64,000 bases of DNA from Sindora glabra. Taxonomy: Eukaryota; Streptophyta; Magnoliopsida; Fabales; Fabaceae. Made by a program: the position numbers and the translations under genes. The stretch is taken from the NCBI GenBank assembly GCA_020226215.1, contig CM035229.1:85205343-85269342 (forward strand), written 5' to 3'. Below the pieces are notes generated by a model. It was given only the letters and a program-made list of their open reading frames with translations, did not search any database and was not told where the DNA came from. Of the stretch, positions 13,581-26,092 are shown one piece after another; within the stretch, counting starts at the first letter, position 1, and each line of letters begins with the position of its first letter.

Positions 13581-13850
13581 ATGAGTGATATTTCATATTC
13601 CATTTCTTGTTTCGAGTACAACACAATATATTGTGCCTACCAGAACTCCGTCAAGCCCAATCCTTTCTTTGAGGATCACATCGCCGTCGCCATTGGCCAG
13701 AACTTCAATATCCTCGGCTGCAATCTACTACTGATAGTCATCGGAATTCACCTTACAAAAATTGCATCGATGGTTTCTTTATCTACCACTCAATGTCGTT
13801 GTTGCTTTAAACATAGCAAGAAGCCAAGAATGCAGAGAAGGCTAATTTAA
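13581..13850 (+). other. 89-codon open frame, possible gene fragment
   Basis: An 89-codon frame with locally raised GC (about 13630-13760) and more balanced codons than its flanks. Its middle reads FFEDHIAVAIGQNFNILG. I do not recognise it. A short hydrophobic segment (ILGCNLLLIVIGIHL) is visible. It could be an exon fragment carried by a repeat. No splice structure or promoter supports expression. Confidence 0.25.
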
Positions 13851-14604
13851 AATGAAAAATGTAAATGGAGTATTTAGTAAATTCACTCATAAAATATAAT
13901 CAATTGATATTTGACAAGTGTCATTATTTCATTTAATAATAAAATTGGAGTGAGTTGTTTTGGAAATAGTTCCAAGGCTTTGTAACGGAAAATACTACCT
14001 TACTCTTGCAATAAGGTGGTATTTCTCTATTGTAATCTAGTTCTAAGGTATATTTGGAAGGTTGAATCCGTGGTGGCCCAAGTAAATTGAATCAAAATTG
14101 TCAGATGGTGCAAAATTTTTAATTATGGTAAAATGATCCAAAGCTTTGGACTGTAACTCTACATAAGATCACCGTTGGTTTATGAATTTTTTCACAATTA
14201 CATAAAAATATTGACAATCATATATTTTTATGTTTTTTTAAATTTTTTTAATTTTTACATTTTACAATAATGTTATCATAAAAAGTTACAAAATTTTCAT
14301 ACTATAATTTTACTTGATGAAATTTTTTTTTCACGTTTATAACATACAGATTTCGTATAAAATATAACATTTATTTAATAAGTTACAAAAGATATAATTT
14401 TTTTATAGAAATTATCTTTTATATTTACTAAAACATGTAAAATGAGAAGAGCCAACATTGAATAAAACTTCAAACAAAAATTCTAATTTAAATGCTTAAA
14501 GACCAATCTTGTTCAATGTATTAATTATAATCATAATTAGCATTTAACTTGTGCATTTATATCGACTTACTTTACTTTTGATTCATTGTTATTTATATAA
14601 TCAT
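13851..14604. other. AT-rich intergenic DNA
   Basis: No coding or RNA signal seen. Confidence 0.5.
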
Positions 14605-15243
14605 ATTATGAAAATTATTTTAATAAAATTTATTGTATAACTGAAAAAATATTCAAATTTATTTTAAAATAAAACTATGAATCATTTAAAAAGTAACAAT
14701 TATATTAATATGATCCATAAGTTCTCGAATCATATAACATTGAAGATGTTCATTCAACTAAGAATTATAATTTTAAAACATACAATAAAATAAGAATCAG
14801 ATTCATTACTGAAAAAAAAAAAGAATCAAATTTTGAATATATATATATTATTCTTAATTAACGCATAAATATTAAGATATACAAGTTTAAATATTTAACA
14901 CACTTTAATGATTTATTTAGATGGAGGATAATAGAAGAGGGAGATAGGGAAGGGAAGGTTATATATCACTCTTCTTTTAATTGAGAGTTTTATTTAATGA
15001 TGGAAGGTAGTCGAAGTTTATAGTTAGTTTTCTTACCTTTAACTTTCTAATATTTTGTATCTCTCCAAATTGGAGGGTTTTGAAATATTATCTATTTAAT
15101 TTACAATTTAATAATACCGAGACTAATATTTAAAATTTTCCTATTTTATTAAGTTTTGATAAGTAAATGAACTATTTGAATATAAATGGTATTGATGTTT
15201 AAAAATTATTTTTTACCTTATAATAAAATTCAAGAATTTAACA
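14605..15243. repeat. Diverged direct duplication, copy 1
   Basis: This segment matches 15656-16344 in the same orientation, at a start offset of 1051 bp, with scattered substitutions and indels. Shared landmarks include ATGATCCATAAGTTCT, ATCATATAACATTGAA and AATGAACTATTTGAATATA. No open frame is preserved. The two copies are separated by about 410 bp and are not obviously LTRs, since no TG/CA ends or primer-binding site is visible. Confidence 0.7.
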
Positions 15244-15655
15244 TAGTTTTCAATAATATTATACTTATATTTGTTTAGAAAAATTTTTCTTTCATAAAAA
15301 CTAATTTCAATGATTTTTATGGTGATTTTCTCCCAAAATTGAGTATAGTTAATACTTGTGAGTATGATGATTTATGAAATATGTGCATATGTTTTAATAA
15401 ATTACCTTTCCAGAAATTTATAGAATATCAGAATATTTATCTTTAAAATTTCAAATTTACTAGAATATTAAAACACTATTTGGAAAGGAAGAAAAAATAT
15501 TTTAAAATTAAATATGATTTTAGGGAATGTGTGTTTAGAATTAAGTGAGACAGGGTAAGTAATGAAGATAAAGGATTGAGATTTATTTGTAGAAGTGGCT
15601 AATATGTTCACGAGAAAAGGAATCAAAACTCTTGATTGCTATATTTCACTCTCAC

Positions 15656-16344
15656 ATTATGACAATTATTTTAATAAAATTTATTGTATAAGTGAAAACT
15701 ATTCAAATTTTTTAAATAAAACTATGAACCATTTAAAAAGTAATAGTTATATTGATATGATCCATAAGTTCTAGAATCATATAACATTGAAAATATTCAT
15801 TCAACTAAGAATCATAATTTTAAAGCCTACAATAAAATAAGGACAAGATTTTTAATATATATATATATATTCCTCCTAATTAAAGTATAAATATTAGGAC
15901 AAATAAATTTAAAATTTTAACACAGTTTAATAGTTTGTTTAATTGTAGGGTAATGGGGAAAAAGACAAGAAAAGGAAAGATTATATATTACCTAGGAGTT
16001 TTATTTAAAGAGGAAAAATAAACAAAGTTTATAGTTAGTTTTTTAAAACCTTCAATTGTTTAATATTTTGTATTTCTCTAAAGTGGAAGCTTTTGAAATG
16101 TTATCTATTTAATTTGTAATTTTGTAATACTTGAATTAATATTTAAATTTTTTATTTTTATTTATTTATTTAAATTCTTTTAATTTTAAAGTTTGAAGTA
16201 TTCATTTTAAACAATTATACTACTTAAAATTTTACCTATTTAATCAATTTTCAAATAAATAAATGAACTATTTGAATATATATGTAAGTTATTAATGATT
16301 AAAAGTTATTTATTTTACCTTAAGATAAAATTCAAGAATTTAAC
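15656..16344. repeat. Diverged direct duplication, copy 2
   Basis: Second copy of the repeat at 14605-15243. It carries extra AT-rich sequence around 16150-16240. It ends in AAAATTCAAGAATTTAAC, as copy 1 does. Confidence 0.7.
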
Positions 16345-19300
16345 CTCTCTCTGATATCAACAAGTTATTAGTGACCCCGACAAGTGACAGTAAGTTGTTT
16401 TGAAGCATAAAATCCTAATTTTTTTCTTAAGTGAACTTATTTTAGGAACTCATATGAAGTTATCCAAATCTATTTTTTAAGCTAGTCTTTCACAAATAAG
16501 ATATTTATAGTTTAGATTATTATAATAGCATAACAAAAGTCTAGAGTAAAGGTTTTTTAGAAAGAAAATTAATTAGCATCATCATACTTATAATTTACTC
16601 TTTTAGGTTATTGAATAAAAAAAACAAATAATAAAGCATGAAAGTTTTAAAGTTCTTGGAGGGAGTTAACAATTTAAGGTGATTATATATCATACTTTAA
16701 AATTTTATTAAATTTTCATATTCTCTTTTATGATATATATAGCACTCATATGTTTATACATATATAATCTTATAGATGTAGTTATAAATCTTGATATGAA
16801 TGTACCTAGAGCACTATAATTATATTTATTTATAGTTGATTAGCTTATGGTTATGTTTAATGTTATAAATGGTGATTTGAAATACATTTCTTTTGTGATT
16901 TTTTTGTTAATTATGTTTTTGGGGTCATGCAGTAAAGACATGACATTGCTAATATTGGATTGTAATACATTATTGTTATGTTTATGTAAATTTATTACTT
17001 AGTGTTAATTGGGTAATTTGTGGCCACACATAAGAAGCATGGTATTGTCATTCAATAATATTATTGTATTGTATTGAAATATGTTAATGGAATAAATTGT
17101 GAATTGTAATATAATATGATTGATGCCATTAGGCATGCTTGATACAATGAGATAGGGGTGGATATGATTATATGATTATAATTAGTATTGGATCTAGAAA
17201 AATATTTATGGAATGATAAGGTTGGCCTTGAAGGAATAAGGTTGAGTTTATGAAAAGATAAGGTTAATTAGAAGTCACAGAGAGATTTAAATTTCTTTTT
17301 TATCTTTTTTATCTTTATTTTATATTGTTGAGTATAATGATGGAGGTATACATGCATTTATGATACTAAAAAGGAAAAATAGATTGAATTATGAATTCTA
17401 TTATTTAATAAACAATGTGTACATCATCAATTCTGAGAATTTTACTTTAACTCAAATATGTCACTGATGTTTTTTATTTATATTTGTGGAATCCTTAAAC
17501 TGTTAAACTATAACAATCCTTTTAGGTGGCATTATCTTTGAATTTGTCATAGTTTAGATGTGAATGCAAAAGAATAACATATAATTAAGTTGTTTAGTAA
17601 TCATAAATTCAGGTATGAAATTGGTTATAACTATTTCTTTTACTATATGTTTTGATTTCTTGAAGTACATTTAATTAGATTCAATATTGACATTTGGTAG
17701 ATATACAACCATTGAGTTTATTAAACTTATTCTTTTATTTAATTGATAATATTTTCATATTTAACATGAATTATCAAGTCGAGCTAGTTTTCAAGAAGGG
17801 CCAAGGCTTATTAGCTAAAGAATTAAAAAATTAGCAAATGTATCAAATACAAATTATATTTTGTTAAGCATTGTGTAAATAGTGCCATTCATTTTCTTAT
17901 GTAATTTTTAGTATAAATCTATAAATCATTGGTTTTTTTTCATTACATAACCAACAATAACAAAGAAAGAGAAGCTTAAGGTCTAAAATACCATCTACCA
18001 AAGTGAATGGTAAGTAATAAATAATTACTACCTAAAAAGGCTATCCTTCAATAAGGTGAGCATTATTATTTGATCCCTAAGTTTTAAACTACACCTTGAA
18101 GATCCAATTCAACATATTGTAGATGTTTGGAGTGTAAGTGCTCCATTCCAATTAAGGGAGAGTGTTTCCTTAAAGTAAACTTGGATAAAATTGTGATGGC
18201 AAAGAAACATTGAGGCATGAGATATTCTTTGTAAATCATGAGTTTACATTTCAAAGTAGGTATCCCTTTCAAGTGTTTATAAATAGAGGAAGCTTTATTC
18301 ATTCCTTAAAAATTTAAATTCTTACAGGAATAAAGTTATTTTTGTTGGATTAAACTCTACATGGCTAGTTATCAGGATAATGGAACCAGCCACACTAATC
18401 ACAATCTAGTTGGGTTGTGAAAAATTTTAAACTTATCTTACCTTTTAAAAATATTTTTATGTGTTATAAATTTAATTTAACATAGTTATAATTTTTATGT
18501 ACTTATTATGTATAAAATTTGTGCAAAATTGTAGTATTTTATAAATAAGTTCAAAAAGAGTATAAGATAAATTATACTCACCTCCCTTAAGATTTAAAGT
18601 AATTACACTTACAATTATTCTATTTTAAAAAATATGCACTTACCATCTCTTTATATACATTCACCTTTCTTCTTTTTATTTTAAATATATATTTATCTCT
18701 CTTATTTTTGAAATATAAGAAATGTGAGTGTATATTTCTAAAAATAGAATGATTATAAATATAATAATAATTAAGTTACATCATAAGGTAGTGAGTATAA
18801 GTTACTAACAAAATAATAATTTTGAATACAAATGTTTTGATATAACTTAATTGGAGGAAGAGAAAAATGTGTATGAAATAAAAAAACATTGAATTAAATA
18901 TAAAAATTAAAAATATTAAATAAACATAGTGAAATTACATAAAAAAGCATATAATTATTAGAAGTGTTATTTTACTAAAAAAATTCATTAAACAAATAGG
19001 AAAAAAAATAAATTTTCTAGATAAAATCAACATCATAAAAAAGCTAATTAATAGCCCAACTCAATTTGATTAAAACCTTCTATTAATTAATACATGAATT
19101 CTCAAAGAGTTGAAAATGCAAATATTAAAAGACTAACTACATTTTAAGTTTCTTATTTTTTCTATGTTAAAAATCTCTCCTATCCAATCCATGTGCCACA
19201 TATTTAAAATTATGATAAGTGTACTTTGGCCTAATGTACAGTAGACATGGCATAATTCTTATCTCATGCTTTTCTCCTAGTCTAAAATTTGACATTTACT

Positions 19301-19639
19301 TACTATTATCTATTTAATTAATTAATATTTAAAGTAAACCTAGGAGAGAAAATTGAAGATGTTCATACTGTAAGATGCACAGTAATATAAATATTTGTAT
19401 ATAGTTTTTATCTTTTATTTTTTACTTTTACATCTCATAAAAAAATAGAAGCTACTTCTTTTTATTAGATAGTGTGAAAATTATATGCTTGATGTTTGAA
19501 ATGAATGTGAAGATAGTCTACTTAGTATATAATTATATATAAAAATTTGTAGATTATGCCAACATTTTTTAATTGTACAATAATATATGATATTATTTTT
19601 TAGCCTCTTTTCCTTAATGTCATAGATTCAAACCTATGA

Positions 19640-19641
<2 letters not shown>
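16345..19641. other. AT-rich intergenic DNA, no gene recognised
   Basis: Only short unrecognised frames. The longest is a minus-strand 72-codon frame at 18084-18302 without motifs. At about 18578-18615 there is a copy of a motif like TTAAG...GTAATTACACTTAC that recurs at 20.05 kb and, inverted, at 26.05 kb. Confidence 0.5.

Positions 19642-19714
<73 letters not shown>
19642..19714. repeat. (TA)n microsatellite
   Basis: About 73 bp of uninterrupted alternating T and A. Confidence 0.97.
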
Positions 19715-19719
<5 letters not shown>

Positions 19720-21859
19720 GACTTATCACTCTTACTATGTAAAAAAAATCCTTCCAATGAATAAATTACTTGCATTTGGCACCTTAGATTTAATGTTATA
19801 TTTTAATCACTTTAAAATACAAATAGGACCAAACTAGAATCCTGTTAATATTTTTCATCTAATCAAAAGCTAAAAAATTGAAATTGGTAGTTTGGCATAG
19901 AGTTCCAATAGAACTCCATGTTAAAAATTAGGAAAGAACTTAACAAGTGATGTGATGCTAATAGTCAAATTAGAAATATTTTTACACGATAGATAAACTA
20001 TGTAATTTGTAATTTTATAATTATTATACTTCATTAATTTTCAAGCAAATTATCTTACCCTCCTTTAAGATAAAGGGTAATTACACTCACCCCCACTCTA
20101 GAGTTGCACTCTCCTCTATTAATAATAACAACTTTTTAATCAAGCAAATGGAAATATAAGTTGACTTTTTTTTACTTTTTTTCCCAAATTTATGCAATCA
20201 TTTTTCCCTTATAAGTATTATTAAGCATAAAGAAACTAGTTTGTTGCACCCTTAAATGGTTGGGGTTCATTTTCTTTATCCATAAAAGAAAAATGATCAG
20301 ATAGCAAAGAAGTTAGTTACTAGAGCAAAAAGCATTGAAGATGTAAGCTCTATTCACTCTATTATCCTCTATCTTTCTTGTAATTTCTTCCTTCCTTTTT
20401 CTTTATTTATTCCTCTTTTGGGTTGGAGATGCATAGTAAGGATCATAATTTTGATAATAAATAGCATGTCCTAGTGTGAGTAAAAGTATATGTTTTGTAA
20501 AGAAAAAATTATTATTAAAATCTTACAAATAAAAAAAATAGATAGATTATTTTACACTTGTGATAAAAGGTAATGCGTATTTTTTTGTAGTGTGAACCTA
20601 CTGAAAGGTCTTGTTCATGTATATTTGTAAAGGCATATATATAATTTTCATTCTAAGTAAGATGTTATGTCTATGGAATTAACATAATTGTAGGAATGGT
20701 TTATTATTTTAATTTACGTTATCACCAAATGTTATTTACAGTATTATTCATGTATAAATGCCTATATTTTGAAAATGAAATGGTAACTATACTAAAGCAC
20801 ATATTATTGATTGAATCAACATGTAACTATGAGATTAACGATAATAGAGAGTGAATATACATATATTATGGCTCTATGCATCAAATTTGCATGCTCATTT
20901 GTGAAAGGATAAGGATGATCGATAAGCACAAGGAGATTTACATGCTTTATATATATGTATGTATATATATGTGCTATAATTTCACATAAGTGATATTATA
21001 TAGAGAAAACATTTCATTTTTTAGTTGTGTAAATATGCAATTATTTGATGAGATTTCTGTTTGGATTTTCAAATTATACATATTAATAGTTCTTATTTGA
21101 AAGCTAGATTTATTTTTCACATCTTTTCCTCCTTTGAGGTAAAGGTATGAAAATAGAGTTATTTCCTTTGGATGAATATCTAAGAAGTCTAGCCTAGAAC
21201 TTATTTATAATATCTATATTATAGTGTAGTTATATATTTCAATAAATCTTTTTGTTGATTTAGTTTATTCACTAAATTTCTTAGAAATTCACTTTATTTC
21301 TTTCTTTTCCTTAGGTGATCAGTTGTTGTTTGATGGACTAGAAGTGTCCTTACTCAAGAGCTTTAGTGTTAATGTAAAACTTGGGATAGTTAGATCAGTA
21401 ATGTTTGACAAGTCATTTACACATTCAAACAAAACTAGATTTTTATCAAATACCACACATCCATTTTCATAAAATGTATGATTGTATGAGATAAGATTGG
21501 ATAGAAAAGGCTCATAAGTGGTTTAAGTAGCAACTTTCTACCCTAGTCATGTTCTTTAGGACAGGGTCATGACACCAAATATACTTCTTAAGATAGAAAA
21601 GGAGCTATTTTGAATCAAAACCAAATATTAGAATTAGATAATGAAAGTTATGACATTACAAAGATGTTTCAAATGAGGAGTGGAGTGAAATTTATAAGTA
21701 CTACTAGATATTATACATTAGTCATTAACATATAAATGACATCTTAAAAATGGATTTTTTCATGTTGAGTTTATTGATATACATTTCAAACATCAATTAT
21801 TTGAAAAATCAATATTGTATATGAAAACATTATAATGATGTTTAAATAACCAAATTGTT
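19715..21859. other. AT-rich intergenic DNA
   Basis: No gene recognised. At 20053-20110 a motif containing GGTAATTACACTCACC occurs, matching in inverted orientation a segment at about 26036-26092. At 21699 a TACTACTAGA sequence precedes the repeat block at 21860 and could be a decayed CACTA-type terminus, but this is weak. Confidence 0.45.
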
Positions 21860-22270
21860 GAAATATAAATAATTTTTATAGTTTTTAATAATATTGTAAA
21901 TACAAATATTAATTAGCTATTGATATCACTTTAGACATTGGATTATACTTATAATCAATGTCTATATATAATTTTTTTATAGTTTTTAATAATATCATAA
22001 ATACAAATATTAATTAGTTATAGACATTCCTTTAAATGCTAGTTCAATTTGAAACTAATGTTCAAAATACAAATATTTTTCCAGTTTTCGATAACATCAT
22101 GAATACAAGCAATAATTGGCTATTATATTCCTTTAGACATTAATTTCATATAAAACTAACATTTAATATTCCACACATACTATGATTGACATTCCTCTAG
22201 GCCATGGGTAATTAAAAATTGATGCAATAAAGTAGAAATAAGTTTATTTCTAATGTCAATGTCAATTTTT
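21860..22270. repeat. Degenerate ~105-bp tandem repeats with internal GACATT/AATGTC palindromes
   Basis: Three to four diverged direct units can be aligned, starting at about 21860, 21970, 22070 and 22176. Each has an AATACAAATATTAATTAG-like segment followed by TAGACATT, a short arm, and the near-complement ending in AATGTC. Repeats of this size containing short inverted motifs are typical of the subterminal regions of plant CACTA (En/Spm) transposons. That assignment is inference, because no intact terminal repeat or transposase is visible. Confidence 0.5.
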
Positions 22271-25200
22271 ATTAAATAATTAATGTAATTTTCTTATTTT
22301 TTTTTGTAATTCCTATACATTGTAAATACAATTTTACATATGAAATCTCTACTATCACTTTGAACAATCATATATAATGATTATACAATAAAAATTAAAG
22401 ATGATAACATGAAAAAATTAAACTCATTTGAAAGTACAGATCAAATGAAGGCTTAAATTATAATATATCATTATAACAAAGAAAATTGAAAATAGCAATA
22501 TAAAATATGTTTACAACTATATGCATTCATGGAACAGCCTATATAAAAATTACACTTGAGGAAGATAATCCTTGTTTTGCAAATTCTCATATATTAAAGA
22601 AAGATAGTCACTATTTTGAAATTTTTTAAATTTATGGAAACATCCTATCAAAAATTGTAATGCCCTATGTTATTTGAAAGAAAGAGATATTAAAATTTTG
22701 GATGCAATGCTTCTATAAAATTTGAAATATATCTAAAAAATGAAGAAGTTGTACTTAAATTTAGCATAAACTATATTGTTTGTAACAAATCCTAACTAAA
22801 AATATAAACTACAAGAGCACATACAATCACTCCTAAAAATATAACAAGATAATATCATAACATCATATTAACATGGTTACACTGAATAGAATAGTATATG
22901 CAGTTATACTTAAAAAAAGTTAGTAATAGAAAAACACATATTTACAAGATTTCAATAATGATAATTTTTTCTTGTCAGAGGTTGGTTGGGCTTTTAATCT
23001 AATGGTCCTATCATTCTCTCTATCAACTTATACTTTCTATAAAATGATAAGAAATAAACAAACATTATTAACATTAGTCAAATATTGAAACAAATAACAT
23101 AGAAGCAAGAAAATTAAATAAAATAACATCCAAAAAAATGAAATTTTTTTCCTTTCTTCTTAATTGGCCCTCTTTTGCAAGTTTTTTTATTTTATCAAAA
23201 TTACTTGCATGTGTCACATTTTACAGCACTAAACTTTTTAACTTGTCTCTGCCTACTTAGTCTTTCATCAACAATCTTTTTTCTATTCTTTTTTAGCCTC
23301 TCTTTTAGTCTTTCATCAACAATCTTTTTTTTATTCTTTTTTAGCCTCTCTTTTGCCCTTCTAAGATTTAGAGGATTAATTTGTTGAACCCTAGCAATAG
23401 TAATTTCATTTAAGTTAAGTATGAGATGGATGATCTTAAAGAAAGCATCCAAGTACTTCTTTTATAAATATATGACAATTTCTTTATATGTTTGCTTTTT
23501 TATAAGCAACACATGCACATATGTTTAAATGATAGTTTAGATAATGATCAAAAGAGGAAACTATAAGCCTTTGTTCTTAAGTTAGTAATAAATAAGATGA
23601 AGTCATCCCTCACTTGATACTCATTATCCCCAACCCAAATGAATTTAAAAGGCTACCATCTTGCACTACCTTATCTAAATCAAACTTAACTTTAAATGAA
23701 ATGATAACACATAATCTTTTGGATACCTTTTAACCATTCTACTATCAACCTTACTCTCAAACTTTCTATAAATGTTAAAATTATTTTCCTTCTATTGCCA
23801 CCTAACTAATTTTTGCAACCTTCACTTATATTATTAGTAATGTAGTCTTGCTTGCAAAGTAGGTCCATGATATGCCTAACTTATATTTCATTTGGTCTTG
23901 CTAGTAATTAGTCAGTTTGATGTGAAATAACCTTTACCTTGTTAATGACTTTTTAGAATGTGAATAAGTTTAGAGTCCTACTAGCTTGTTAAAAGAATAG
24001 CCTCAAAGCCATTTTTAGATATTTCAACTTTATGTTTGCTGACAAGTGTAAGCAGTAATATTTGTACATTACATATAAAATTATGGTTGATATAGTTTGA
24101 TCTAATCACTAAGTTCATCCAATTTTGCATCCATTCAATATAAATTAAAACTAAAGTCAGTGATTAAACTTTCATACTTCAGTTGAAGAAAAATGTCTAA
24201 TTAATACATTTACACATTTCACCTAAAGAAAAATGATAAATTAATAAAAAAAGTTAGCATTCGACTTACATAATTCATTTGAAGAAACGAAGCAAATTAG
24301 TTAATAAAATCAACATTTAAACATCCTCACTACAGTTAAAAAATAACAAATTAATAAAATAGAAAATTTAGTCAATCAATAGTTTTAAAGCACATATTCT
24401 AATAAACAAATTTGTATACATCAGTTAAAAATTAGAAAATTTTCATATAGCCAATAAGTAATTTCTACAGAATAAATTTAGTCATCAAACTTAGTCCATT
24501 CAATATTTTCAAACAAAATTAAAATATCAAATGAAGTCTATAACATAACATCAAAATTTACATGCATCTCTTCAGTTTGAAAAATAAAACCAGAGTAGAA
24601 AATTGAGTTAATTTTGTAACACCAAAACATAAAATATGCATGAAAGATAAATGGTAAATGTTACCTACTACTTTTTTTCAAAGTCATTAAAATTATCAAA
24701 CCTATTGACATCTTCACTTTTTGAGTCAACCAAATTAGTATTAGCACCCCCACTTCCATTCCTATTATTTTCCTTATCATCCTCACGTAATTTAATACTA
24801 GAACTACCTATATAAAAATTTCCCCTCCTTCTTATTCATATATTTATCCCTATCATTATTCACTATCTTATTAGAGACATCTACGTAAACATTGTCATTC
24901 ATAATAAACATGTTTTTTAGAATTTCATTCAACATGCATATTTATCATGACTACTAACATTTTTAATAAACAAAAACTTACCATTAGAGATAAGTTATGT
25001 AACTTGTAAAAAAGAGGATATTGAGAGGCTTAACATACAAAGGCCCATCAATATTACTAAACTTGACATGAAGGTTTATTTTAATTTATAGATCATTAAC
25101 TTTAAACATCTCTTGCACATCTGAGTATAAGACAATTGGTTTTAAATCCCTTCTATCATGGATAGCATATTAGACATTATACTAACCCTTACTCCATTTT

Positions 25201-26030
25201 CATCCTTCATTAATGTATTTAGCATGTCATTTAACAAGTCCATATACAAGTGTTTATCTAAATCAATGTTTGGAATGATAAAATTTTATTGTCTCTGAGA
25301 TTAAAATAGCTAAGTAGCACCATTTTTTTTGTTGAAAATATAAAAAATCATAAATTTCACTTAAAATGAAAATTTTCACTTTATTCGAAAATGCACACTC
25401 AAAATGTAATCCCTAGAATAAGCTTATAATAATGTTGAATAATTACAAACCTTAAACCTAAAATCTACTGTCAAATGATAATAAATAAATTACCAAATAA
25501 ATATTATGAAATTAACCTACAAACTGATTTGTAAAATAAAAATTAAACTTTACTATAAAAATATGGAAACTAAAAAAATGCAACATTTAGCATATAAAAA
25601 ATATTCCATTTTTTTAGAAAAATACAAAAAATAGCAACTAGCAATAAAATTCTAATCATCACTTTAAAAATTTACATTTTTTTGAGTAAACTTCATGCAT
25701 GCATCAATAAATTTAAAAAAATGCAATAAAAAACTCACCTTTATCCAGAGGCAACATTGTCACACTTCACTCCTTGTAGGAAAAATAGCTCCATTAAATT
25801 GAAGAGTTCCTTGCTACAAATAGAGTTGTTAAAGAAAAAGTTTGACAAATTCAAAAGAAAATGGGAGTATTTTTTTCATAACAAATGATAAGAGCAACTA
25901 TTATTTTTTATATTGTAATAAAGGATTCCACATCAAAATAATAAAGGCATTTTCGATGATAAATTTAAAATAATAAATGTTGTTTTCCTCAATTTGTCAA
26001 AAAGGATTTTTGAGCATTTCTCAAAATTGA
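22271..26030. other. Unassigned relic region, probably decayed transposon
   Basis: About 3.8 kb without an intact gene. On the minus strand, short frames suggest a heavily decayed coding region. One is a Lys/Arg/Glu-rich stretch at 23201-23452 (83 codons, helical or coiled-coil-like). Another is a hydrophilic Asn/Asp-rich stretch around 24660-24900. A third lies around 25040-25270. With the repeat block at 21.86-22.27 kb this could be a dead CACTA element. I cannot name a domain. Confidence 0.35.
23261..23356 (-). repeat. 48-bp tandem duplication inside a short minus-strand frame
   Basis: Two direct copies offset by exactly 48 bp (TCTTTCATCA at 23261 and at 23309), nearly identical. Because 48 is 16 codons, the minus-strand frame is preserved and repeats the peptide RLKKN(K/R)KKIVDERLKE. 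It lies in the unassigned relic region. Confidence 0.8.
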
Positions 26031-26035
26031 GGATA

Positions 26036-26092
26036 GGGAGGGGGAGGTGTAAGCGTAATTACCCCCTAATCTCAAGAGAAGGGAGAGTAATT
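26036..26092. repeat. Inverted copy of the 20.05-kb GGTAATTAC motif
   Basis: The reverse complement reads TTACTCTCCC...TTGAGATTAG...GGTAATTACGCTTACACC. It resembles 20053-20110 (TTACCCTCC...GGTAATTACACTCACC) and 18578-18615. The pair at 20.05 and 26.09 kb is inverted and about 6 kb apart. It could mark the ends of one element or be independent insertions of a common MITE fragment. Confidence 0.4.

Noticed and set aside
14605..16344. LTR retrotransposon flanked by the two diverged repeats
   Set aside because: The interval between copies is only ~410 bp, with no primer-binding site, polypurine tract or TG/CA ends.
23201..23452. Functional coiled-coil protein on the minus strand
   Set aside because: Short, isolated, with an internal 48-bp duplication and no exon context. 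Better treated as a transposon relic.
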